From Bacteroidaceae bacterium (GTDB lineage Bacteria; Bacteroidota; Bacteroidia; Bacteroidales; Bacteroidaceae), in the NCBI GenBank assembly GCA_016302965.1, contig JAEDMP010000030.1:1-25885 (forward strand): 25,885 bases of DNA. The letters run 5' to 3'. Positions 15,915 to 21,915 of the stretch are shown here, piece by piece. Below the pieces are notes generated by a model, which made no database searches, was not told where the DNA came from, and was given only the letters and a program-made list of their open reading frames with translations. Positions within the stretch are counted from its first letter, which is position 1, and the number at the start of each line of letters is the position of its first letter. Made by a program: the position numbers and the translations under genes.

Positions 15915-16481
15915 ATGTCAACAAGTACAATTATCCTGTTGGTTGTAGTCGTGGTTCTTGCTATCTGGGCAGTAAGCATCTACAACAATCTGGTGAAACT
16001 GCGTAACAACCGTGAGAATGCTTTTGCCAACATCGATGTGCAGCTCAAACAGCGTCACGACCTCATCCCCCAGTTGGTAGCCACTGTCAAGGGCTATGCC
16101 ACCCATGAGAAAGAGGTGTTGATGAAGGTTACCGAAGCACGTGCCGCCGCCATCAGCGCTACAGGCATCAACGACAAGATCCAGGCCGAGAACCTGCTGA
16201 GCAGTGCCCTCTCCGGTTTGAAGGTGTCGTTGGAGGCTTATCCCGAGCTCAAGGCCAACCAGAATTTCCTGCAGTTGCAGGGTGAGATTGCTGATGTGGA
16301 GAACAAGCTGGCTGCCACCCGCCGCTTCTTCAACTCCACCACCAAGGAACTGAACAATGCCGTGCAGACCTTCCCCTCCAATCTCTTTGCCAGGATGTTT
16401 GGTTTCAGCAAGGAACCCATGTTTGAGATTCCGCAGGCCGACCGTGCCGCCTTGGACAAGGCTCCCGAGGTTCAGTTCTGA
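15915..16481 (+). CDS. lemA: LemA family membrane protein
   Basis: The 188-residue protein has one N-terminal membrane helix (IILLVVVVVLAIWAVSIYNN, about residues 6-25). A coiled, helix-rich domain follows with the family signature RNNRENAFANIDVQLKQRHDLIPQLV (seen as the stretch after residue 30) and KVTEARAAA. LemA proteins are inner-membrane proteins of poorly defined function, often encoded with M48 proteases or TPM-domain proteins and implicated in envelope stress. ATG at 15915 is preferred; an upstream in-frame ATG at 15855 would add 20 residues that break the family N-terminus. The HtpX-like protease gene begins 32 nt downstream, a common pairing. Confidence 0.93.
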   Translation: MSTSTIILLVVVVVLAIWAVSIYNNLVKLRNNRENAFANIDVQLKQRHDLIPQLVATVKGYATHEKEVLMKVTEARAAAISATGINDKIQAENLLSSALSGLKVSLEAYPELKANQNFLQLQGEIADVENKLAATRRFFNSTTKELNNAVQTFPSNLFARMFGFSKEPMFEIPQADRAALDKAPEVQF

Positions 16482-16492
16482 TGCTTTCTGCA

Positions 16493-16500
16493 TAACTTTG
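16493..16500 (+). promoter_or_regulatory. Possible internal -7 element before the HtpX-like gene
   Basis: TAACTTTG lies in the 32-nt gap between lemA and the M48 gene, 13 nt before its ATG. There is no good -33 box. It may give independent expression of the protease, or be chance. Confidence 0.35.
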
Positions 16501-16513
16501 CCTTCTATACAGC

Positions 16514-17518
16514 ATGAAATACGTTGGAATGTATACCCAAATCAGGCGCAACAATATGCTGAGCGTGTTGTTGCTCTTGATGTTCCCTCTCATCATCCTC
16601 GGCACGATATGGATTTTCCTGGCCCTGGTCAATTATCTTGGCACCTATTATTATGATGCCCATGGCAATATGGTCAACCAACTTGACGTAGAGGTGGTCA
16701 ATGGCTATTTCCTTTCCACCATCCCCTGGGTAATCCTCGGGGTGGGCGTATGGTTCCTCATTGCCTATTTTGCCAACACCTCCATGATCCAGCAGGCCAC
16801 GGGAGCTCACTCCCTGTCGCGTCGGGAGAATCCCCGAGTCTATAACATCGTGGAGAATCTCTGTATGACCTGTGGCATGGACATGCCCAAAATCAATGTC
16901 ATTGATGATCACCAGCTCAACGCTTTTGCAAGTGGCATCAGCAAGAGCAGCTATACAGTGACCGTTACCACCGGTCTTCTCCAGTTTCTCAACGATGACG
17001 AGTTGGCCGGCGTGTTGGCCCATGAACTTACCCATATCCGCAACCGTGACACCCGTCTGCTCATTACGAGCATCATCTTCGTGGGCATCATCTCGGCCGT
17101 AATGAGCATGGTGGTCAGGATGATGTACCATGCGATGTGGTTTGGTGGAGGTAGTCGTCGCGACGATGAGGGCAAGGGCAATGGCGTGTCCATGATTGTC
17201 ATCCTGCTTGTGGGATTCCTCTGCAGTGCGGTGGCCTATTTCTTCACCCTGCTCACCCGTTTTGCCATCTCGCGCAAGCGTGAGTTCATGGCCGATGCTG
17301 GCGGTGCTGAGCTCTGTGGCAATCCCCGTGCCTTAGCCTCAGCCCTCCGCAAGATTTCTGGCGATCCGGGTTTGGGTCATGTAGACCGTGAAGATATCGC
17401 CCAGCTCTATATCATCCATCCCCAGGCCTTCTCCGAGGGTGTGATGAGTTTTGTCAATTCTTTGTTCAGTACTCATCCCTCCACTCAGGAACGCATCCGT
17501 ATTTTGGAGCAGTTCTGA
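16514..17518 (+). CDS. HtpX-like M48 family membrane metalloprotease
   Basis: This 334-residue inner-membrane zinc protease probably takes part in quality control of membrane proteins. Two N-terminal hydrophobic segments (LSVLLLLMFPLIILGTIWIF and WVILGVGVWFLIAYFA) precede the catalytic domain. The zinc site is H170-E171-x2-H174 (HELTH), with the third ligand E257 in KREFMADAGG. Two more membrane segments (LLITSIIFVGIISAVMSMVV, VSMIVILLVGFLCSAVAYFF) lie between them, as in HtpX. It is longer than E. coli HtpX (about 290). The gene follows lemA, the usual partner, and precedes the kinase-RapZ fusion by 32 nt. Substrates are unknown. Confidence 0.93.
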   Translation: MKYVGMYTQIRRNNMLSVLLLLMFPLIILGTIWIFLALVNYLGTYYYDAHGNMVNQLDVEVVNGYFLSTIPWVILGVGVWFLIAYFANTSMIQQATGAHSLSRRENPRVYNIVENLCMTCGMDMPKINVIDDHQLNAFASGISKSSYTVTVTTGLLQFLNDDELAGVLAHELTHIRNRDTRLLITSIIFVGIISAVMSMVVRMMYHAMWFGGGSRRDDEGKGNGVSMIVILLVGFLCSAVAYFFTLLTRFAISRKREFMADAGGAELCGNPRALASALRKISGDPGLGHVDREDIAQLYIIHPQAFSEGVMSFVNSLFSTHPSTQERIRILEQF

Positions 17519-17550
17519 GCGGCAGTTATCCAGCAGAATTATTCTCATTT

Positions 17551-19092
17551 ATGGAAAAACTTCTCAATCTATACCAGCAGTGGGCAGGCTCCAAGCCTGC
17601 CCGTGTTGTGAAACTGCCCGGTGCCGGCAGCAACCGGAGTTATTATCGCATGGCTGATGCCCAGGGCCACACGGTGGTGGGCGTGGTGGGAACCAGCCGC
17701 GACGAGAACCACGCCTTCATCTATCTCACCCGCCATTTTACGGCATGCCGTCTGCCTGTACCCGAGATTCTGGCTGTCGATGCCGACCAGTTGCGCTATC
17801 TTCAGACCGACCTTGGTGAGCAGTCGCTCTTCGATGCCTTGTCGGGCGGCCGTGCGGCCGGTGGCCGGTATAATGTGGAGGAGAAGGAACTGCTGAAGCG
17901 CACCATCCGTGAGTTGCCCCATATCCAGATTCGTGGTGCCCGAGGGCTCGACTTCGGCCAGTGCTATCCCCAGCCTGAGTTTGATGTCAACAGCGTGCTT
18001 TTCGATCTCAACTACTTCAAGTACTGTTTCCTGAAGGCCACCGACCTCGACTTCCATGAACTCAAGCTCGAAGCCAACTTCCACCTCTTTGCCAAGGAGC
18101 TGACCTCTGAGAAGTCGGACAGTTTCCTCTATCGCGACTTCCAGGCGCGCAATGTTATGCTCGACCGTTCCGGCCATCCCTACTTCATCGATTATCAGGG
18201 CGGACGCAAGGGTCCCTACTATTACGACCTGGCCTCCTTCCTTTGGCAGGCATCCGCCAAATATCCCCACAAACTACGTCGTGAACTGGTTTACGAGTAC
18301 TACGAATCGCTCAAACAGTACCGTGAGGTTCCCTCTGTGCGCCATTTTGTCGACCGTCTGAGTCAGTTTGTGCTCTTCCGCACGCTGCAGGTGTTGGGTG
18401 CCTATGGCTTCCGTGGCTATTTCGAACAGAAGCGCCACTTCATCGATTCCATCCCCCCTGCCATCCAGAACCTGCGCGAACTGCTCCAGCTCGACTGCTT
18501 CCCCTATCCTTATCTGGTCGACATGCTGCGCCGTCTCACCGAGATGCCCCGTTTCGCCTGTATCGAACAGCCGGCTATCAATCGTTCCGACGGCTATCGC
18601 ACTGCCCCGAGCAACATCTACCATGCCCATCCCATGGATGGACCTGCCACCTTCTCCAAGTATGACGGCAAAGGTCCTTTGGTGGTACGAGTCTACAGTT
18701 TCTCTTACCGCAAGGGCATTCCTGAGGATGAGTCGGGCAATGGCGGAGGCTATGTGTTCGACTGCCGTAGCACCCATAACCCTGGTCGTTACGAGCCCTA
18801 CAAGCAACTCACGGGTCTGGACGAGCCGGTCATCCGTTTCCTGGAAGACGACGGTGAGATTCTCACCTTCCTCGACAGCGTCTATAAGTTGGCTGATGCC
18901 CATGTGCGCCGTTACATTCAGCGCGGCTTCACCTCGCTCATGTTCTCGTTTGGCTGTACGGGTGGTCAGCACCGTAGCGTCTACAGTGCCCAGCATCTGG
19001 CTGAACATATCCATGAGAAGTTTGGGGTTGAGGTGCATGTAGTCCATCGCGAGCAACATGTCAACCAGGTGCTCCCGGCTCTCAGCCGATGA
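17551..19092 (+). CDS. AmgK-like phosphotransferase fused to a RapZ C-terminal domain
   Basis: The 513-residue protein joins two domains. Residues 1-330 form an aminoglycoside-phosphotransferase-fold kinase: a nucleotide-binding start (GAGSNRSYYRM), the catalytic loop YRDFQARNVM with Asp196, and the metal-binding FIDYQGG with Asp214. These resemble AmgK-type amino-sugar kinases that phosphorylate MurNAc/GlcNAc at C1 in peptidoglycan recycling. Residues 378-505 match the RapZ C-terminal domain: VYSFSYRKGIP, VFDCRSTHNPGRY, LTGLDEPV and GCTGGQHRS (468-476). In E. coli that domain binds glucosamine-6-phosphate and regulatory RNAs; the RapZ Walker ATPase domain is absent here. The fusion suggests a kinase tuned by an amino-sugar phosphate or an RNA. 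A nucleotidyltransferase (MurU-like) partner is not in the window. The domain calls are firm; the substrate is inference. Confidence 0.87.
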   Translation: MEKLLNLYQQWAGSKPARVVKLPGAGSNRSYYRMADAQGHTVVGVVGTSRDENHAFIYLTRHFTACRLPVPEILAVDADQLRYLQTDLGEQSLFDALSGGRAAGGRYNVEEKELLKRTIRELPHIQIRGARGLDFGQCYPQPEFDVNSVLFDLNYFKYCFLKATDLDFHELKLEANFHLFAKELTSEKSDSFLYRDFQARNVMLDRSGHPYFIDYQGGRKGPYYYDLASFLWQASAKYPHKLRRELVYEYYESLKQYREVPSVRHFVDRLSQFVLFRTLQVLGAYGFRGYFEQKRHFIDSIPPAIQNLRELLQLDCFPYPYLVDMLRRLTEMPRFACIEQPAINRSDGYRTAPSNIYHAHPMDGPATFSKYDGKGPLVVRVYSFSYRKGIPEDESGNGGGYVFDCRSTHNPGRYEPYKQLTGLDEPVIRFLEDDGEILTFLDSVYKLADAHVRRYIQRGFTSLMFSFGCTGGQHRSVYSAQHLAEHIHEKFGVEVHVVHREQHVNQVLPALSR

Positions 19093-19099
19093 AAAGTGG

Positions 19100-19201
19100 A
19101 CACAAAATTTGAGGGCTGGCAAAAACCAGCCCTCAACCAACACAAAAACTAAACTAGACTTAACTAAAGCGTATGCAGGATTTATCACAAACCCTCCTAT
19201 A
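19100..19201 (-). ncRNA. Candidate small RNA (about 100 nt), convergent intergenic
   Basis: On the minus strand, a near-consensus promoter (19208-19238) lies after the aroC stop and points away from aroC. Transcription from about 19201 would run about 100 nt to a perfect 11-bp hairpin (19109-19136) followed by ATTTT. Just after the predicted start, AGGA-GGG-TTT can pair with AAATCCT as a 7-bp stem with a GGG bulge (about 19165-19198). No convincing ORF lies inside. The transcript would be antisense to the 3' UTR of the kinase-RapZ mRNA. Expression is not shown, so this stays a candidate. Confidence 0.45.
19109..19136 (-). terminator. Hairpin between convergent genes, terminator-like on the minus strand
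   Basis: A perfect 11-bp stem (TTGAGGGCTGG 19109-19119 with CCAGCCCTCAA 19126-19136) and a 6-nt loop begins 17 nt after the kinase-RapZ stop. On the minus strand it is followed by ATTTTG; on the plus strand no T run follows. It probably ends the candidate small RNA and/or aroC read-through. Confidence 0.6.
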
Positions 19202-19207
19202 GCAATG

Positions 19208-19238
19208 CAAAGATACAAATTAATTATTTACCAACAAG
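19208..19238 (-). promoter_or_regulatory. Orphan Bacteroidetes promoter in a convergent intergenic region
   Basis: On the minus strand CTTG (19235-19238) precedes TATCTTTG (19208-19215) with a 19-nt spacer, one base from TTTG-N19-TAnnTTTG. It reads away from aroC into the gap, with no annotated gene downstream on that strand until the far side of the kinase-RapZ gene. Confidence 0.65.
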
Positions 19239-19284
19239 CATTTTTCTCGAATATTTTTCTAAAATGCCTATATTTTGGATTTTT

Positions 19285-20391
19285 TTACATTTCAATGGCC
19301 TTATTGAGCAGAAAATAGTCCAAAATAGTCATGGCAGCCATGGCTTCAACGATGGGTACTGCTCTGGGCAACACACAGGGGTCATGTCTTCCTTTGGCTT
19401 TGAGCGTGGTGGCGTTTCCCTGCATGTCTACCGTTTGTTGTTCCATGAGTAGGGTAGCTACCGGTTTGAACGCCACCCTGAAAGAGATGTCCTCTCCGTT
19501 GCTGATGCCCCCTTGAATACCACCGCTGCGGTTGGTCAGCGTATGTATGCCATCTGTTCTGTTGCTGGCAGAACTGTTTCTTTCGGCGTTTGCTACGAAC
19601 ACGTCATTCTGTTCCGAGCCTCTTGCCGTCACGCCAGCAAATCCCTCTCCATATTCAAATCCCTTCACGGCGTTGATGCTCAGCATGGCACGTCCCAGAG
19701 CGGCGTGCAGCTTGTCAAACTCCGGTTCTCCCAGTCCTTTGGGGCATCCTTTTACCACACAGGTGATGATGCCGCCGATGGTGTCTCCCTGTGCTTTCAC
19801 CTCACTGATGAGAGCCTCCATCTCCTTTGCTTTGGCTGTGTCGGGACATCTCACAGCGTTGGTCTCCGTCAGTCCGAGGTCATAGTGGTGATAGTCATGT
19901 TCCAGCGTGATGTGTCCCACTTGTGAGGTATAGGCCGTGATGCTCACACCGAGCTGTCTGAGTGCCAGCTTGGCCAGTGCGCCCGCCACGCATCGGCTGA
20001 TGGTGATTCGGGCCGATGAGCGTCCGCCCCCCCGGTGGTCTCTCACTCCATATTTATGGTAATAGGTCAGGTCGGCGTGTGAGGGCCTGAACAGCCCTCT
20101 CATGTTCTCATAATCCTGGGAGTGCTGGTTGGTGTTGCGCACGATGAATCCGATGGGGCATCCGGTCGATTTTCCCTCAAACACCCCACTGAGCAGCTCC
20201 ACCTGATCAGCCTCTTTCCGGCTGGTGGTGATGGCGCTCTGCCCGGGTCTTCTTCTGTTCAGTTCGTTCTGTATGAAGTCGAGGTCTATGTCGATGCCAG
20301 CCGGCATTCCGTCGACCACCCCACCCACGGCGGGTCCGTGGCTTTCTCCAAAGGTGGTGAGGGTGAAAAGGTTGCCAAATGAGTTTCGCAT
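19285..20391 (-). CDS. aroC: Chorismate synthase
   Basis: AroC (368 residues) catalyses the last shikimate-pathway step, converting EPSP to chorismate with reduced FMN, in the cytoplasm. Signature stretches are FGESHGPAVGGVVDGMPAG near the N-terminus, RRRPGQSA, DHRGGGRSSARIT (about residues 115-127), and GIQGGISNGEDISFRVAFKP toward the C-terminus. Length is normal and the frame is intact. It follows the SlyD-like gene after 48 nt with no TAnnTTTG box between them, so the two are probably co-transcribed from the promoter at 21081. There is no obvious functional tie between the two proteins. Confidence 0.97.
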   Translation of the reverse strand: MRNSFGNLFTLTTFGESHGPAVGGVVDGMPAGIDIDLDFIQNELNRRRPGQSAITTSRKEADQVELLSGVFEGKSTGCPIGFIVRNTNQHSQDYENMRGLFRPSHADLTYYHKYGVRDHRGGGRSSARITISRCVAGALAKLALRQLGVSITAYTSQVGHITLEHDYHHYDLGLTETNAVRCPDTAKAKEMEALISEVKAQGDTIGGIITCVVKGCPKGLGEPEFDKLHAALGRAMLSINAVKGFEYGEGFAGVTARGSEQNDVFVANAERNSSASNRTDGIHTLTNRSGGIQGGISNGEDISFRVAFKPVATLLMEQQTVDMQGNATTLKAKGRHDPCVLPRAVPIVEAMAAMTILDYFLLNKAIEM

Positions 20392-20439
20392 GATGTGATG
20401 GGTTGAATGATTGGATGAGAGGGTGTCCGTCGTTGGTAC

Positions 20440-21027
20440 TTAGTGGCAGTGTCCGCAGCCACAACCGCAGCCGCCCTCGTTGTCGCCACAGTCGCCACCG
20501 CAGTCTCCGCAGTCACCACATCCGCAGTGGTCTTGGCTGAGCTGTTCGATGAGTTTTGAAATCTCCTGGTTGGTAGCTTCGCGTTTCTCTATGACGTGAC
20601 CTTCAAATCTCAGGGTCTTGCCGGCCAGGGGATGGTTGAGGTCGATTCTGACCTTTTCTTCGCCCACCAGCAGCACCCTTCCGTAGAATAAGTTGCCGTC
20701 TTCATTCTTCAGCGGCACGATGGCTCCCTCGAAGATATGCTGGCTGTCAAACTGTCCGTTCACGTTGAAGATACTGCGTTCGAGGTCGATGATGCGCTCA
20801 GCTTCGGCCTGTCCGTAGGCTTGTTCGGAGGTGAGTTCGAAGTTGAAGTCAGCTCCCTTTTCCAGTTTCAGTATCTGCTGTTCAAAACTGTCGAGAGTGA
20901 TGCCGAAGCCACTGATAAACTGGAAGGGTTTTTCGGCGGGTGCTTCTTCCACGAGTTCTGCCTGTCCGTTTTCCACGGTGTAGAGTTTGTAGTTAACGGC
21001 TACGAAGAGATTCTGGTTCTGTTCCAT
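20440..21027 (-). CDS. slyD: SlyD-like FKBP-type peptidyl-prolyl isomerase with Cys/His-rich tail
   Basis: This 195-residue cytoplasmic protein should act as a prolyl isomerase and chaperone. The split FKBP fold covers about residues 1-70 and 130-155 (FQFISGFGITLDSFEQQIL; AYGQ; NHPLAGKTLRFEGHV), with the insert-in-flap chaperone domain between. GHPLAGKTLxF-like motifs are characteristic of SlyD. Residues 167-195 form a metal-binding tail with nine cysteines and three histidines (HCGCGDCGDCGGDCG ... CGCGCGHCH). In E. coli SlyD such a tail binds nickel and helps hydrogenase maturation; here the metal is unknown. The promoter box lies about 54 nt upstream, and aroC follows. Confidence 0.92.
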   Translation of the reverse strand: MEQNQNLFVAVNYKLYTVENGQAELVEEAPAEKPFQFISGFGITLDSFEQQILKLEKGADFNFELTSEQAYGQAEAERIIDLERSIFNVNGQFDSQHIFEGAIVPLKNEDGNLFYGRVLLVGEEKVRIDLNHPLAGKTLRFEGHVIEKREATNQEISKLIEQLSQDHCGCGDCGDCGGDCGDNEGGCGCGCGHCH

Positions 21028-21080
21028 TGTTTTCTTTCTTTGTTATATATATAAAATAGGTTTATACTATTAAAGTCCTG

Positions 21081-21088
21081 CAAAGGTA
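21081..21088 (-). promoter_or_regulatory. Bacteroidetes -7 element for slyD-aroC
   Basis: CAAAGGTA on the plus strand is TACCTTTG on the minus strand. It lies 54 nt upstream of the slyD ATG. No clear -33 box is seen at the usual spacing. Confidence 0.6.
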
Positions 21089-21198
21089 AGCAAAAAAGCC
21101 CAAAATCCCACCATTTTCTTCGGAAAAAGCTGTAAAAGCCTACAAAAAGCCTTTCTTTTGTTTCTTTTTCATGAAAAAATCAAAAACCCCATTATTCT

Positions 21199-21212
21199 TT
21201 GACTTAGGTCAA
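21199..21212. promoter_or_regulatory. Possible CRP/FNR-family operator
   Basis: TTGAC-TTAG-GTCAA is a perfect 5-4-5 dyad, the geometry of FNR-type (TTGAT-N4-ATCAA) and HcpR-type operators. Its centre is about 70-85 nt upstream of the predicted start of the 21373 transcript, a range used by class I activators. No regulator gene is in the window, so this is a sequence-pattern call only. Confidence 0.4.
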
Positions 21213-21249
21213 CAAAAGGTCTGTTTGCGCACACAATCTTCTCGAAAAT

Positions 21250-21281
21250 CTTGTGGGTAATCAGGAAAAGTTCTACCTTTG
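21250..21281 (+). promoter_or_regulatory. Bacteroidetes promoter for the 21373 gene
   Basis: CTTG (21250-21253), 20-nt spacer, then TACCTTTG (21274-21281): a near-consensus promoter. The leader to the ATG would be about 85 nt. Confidence 0.7.
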
Positions 21282-21372
21282 CAGCGTCAAAAGACAAATG
21301 ACAACAGACAAAAACAAGAGACAAGACAAGATTGATTAGTTAGTTTAAAAGTAAAAAGAAAGGGTAACAAAA

Positions 21373-21735
21373 ATGAAAAAGATTGTATTAGTAATGTTTG
21401 CAATGCTGAGCATGACTACAGCATTTGCCGAGAACGAGAATGCCAACCGTGTGAATGTGGCCAATGTGTATGACATGAGTCTCAATATCCGCAAATTGGG
21501 TGAAGCACTGGGGCTTACCTTTGACCAGATGGAAACCGTGGCCGACATCCACCGCACCTTCTGTGGCGAGATGATGATTGCTTCGCAGTCTCACAAAGAT
21601 GACCAGAAGGGCCTGGTTGAGAAAGCCGTCAACAAGGATCTGAAATACATGAGCTATGTGCTCACGGGCAAACAGTATCAGAAGTACGAGCGGCTGCTCA
21701 ACGCCACTCTTGAGAACCGTGGTTTGAACAAGTAA
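21373..21735 (+). CDS. Small secreted helical protein of unknown function
   Basis: The protein is 120 residues. MKKIVLVMFAMLSMTTAFAEN is a clear signal peptide with a likely AFA-E cleavage near residue 19. The mature ~100 residues look mainly helical (LNIRKLGEALGLTFDQMETVADIHRTF; LVEKAVNKDLKYMSYVLTGKQYQKYERLLNATLENR). The last part resembles the 'LTxxQYxKY' element common in small Bacteroidales periplasmic proteins, a pattern also seen in Spy/CpxP-like helical proteins, but I cannot place it in a named family. It has its own promoter, a dyad further upstream that might be an operator, a long leader and its own terminator, so it is monocistronic and possibly regulated. Confidence 0.8.
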   Translation: MKKIVLVMFAMLSMTTAFAENENANRVNVANVYDMSLNIRKLGEALGLTFDQMETVADIHRTFCGEMMIASQSHKDDQKGLVEKAVNKDLKYMSYVLTGKQYQKYERLLNATLENRGLNK

Positions 21736-21772
21736 AATCCATCGCTGTCCATACAGCAGTATTATCCTTATC

Positions 21773-21808
21773 AGAGGGGCATCGTCCATGTCGGAGATGC
21801 CCCTCTTT
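21773..21808 (+). terminator. Terminator after the 21373 gene
   Basis: An 11-bp perfect stem (AGAGGGGCATC 21773-21783 with GATGCCCCTCT 21796-21806) and 12-nt loop begins 37 nt after the stop codon. Only three Ts follow or overlap the base, so the T tract is weak. Confidence 0.65.
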
Positions 21809-21861
21809 GCCGTCTTGCAGGCAGGATAATGACCGATGTTTCGAATTTTGTTTCGATTTGT

Positions 21862-21892
21862 TTTGCTATTCCGCTCATTTGCCTTATCTTTG
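21862..21892 (+). promoter_or_regulatory. Consensus Bacteroidetes promoter for the subtilase
   Basis: TTTG (21862-21865), 19-nt spacer, TATCTTTG (21885-21892): a full consensus match. Transcription should start near 21899, which places the upstream in-frame ATG at 21829 outside the mRNA and supports ATG 21916. Confidence 0.8.
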
Positions 21893-21915
21893 TAGGCAAA
21901 TCAAACGCAACCGTC

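Larger units (their letters stand above)
21028..21372. other. Divergent intergenic region
   Basis: This 345-nt AT-rich stretch separates slyD (-) from the 21373 gene (+). It contains one promoter box for each direction and the TTGAC/GTCAA dyad at 21199-21212. I see no gene or RNA in the rest. Confidence 0.7.

Noticed and set aside
16514..19092. LemA-M48-kinase/RapZ cluster as a phage-defence island
   Set aside because: All three proteins belong to housekeeping envelope or cell-wall families and there are no mobile-element marks nearby.
18274..19218. 314-codon minus-strand frame starting in the convergent gap
   Set aside because: Most of it is antisense to the RapZ-like domain. The predicted small RNA promoter would start transcription near its first codons, but the protein looks like a shadow translation and the hairpin would stop the transcript early.
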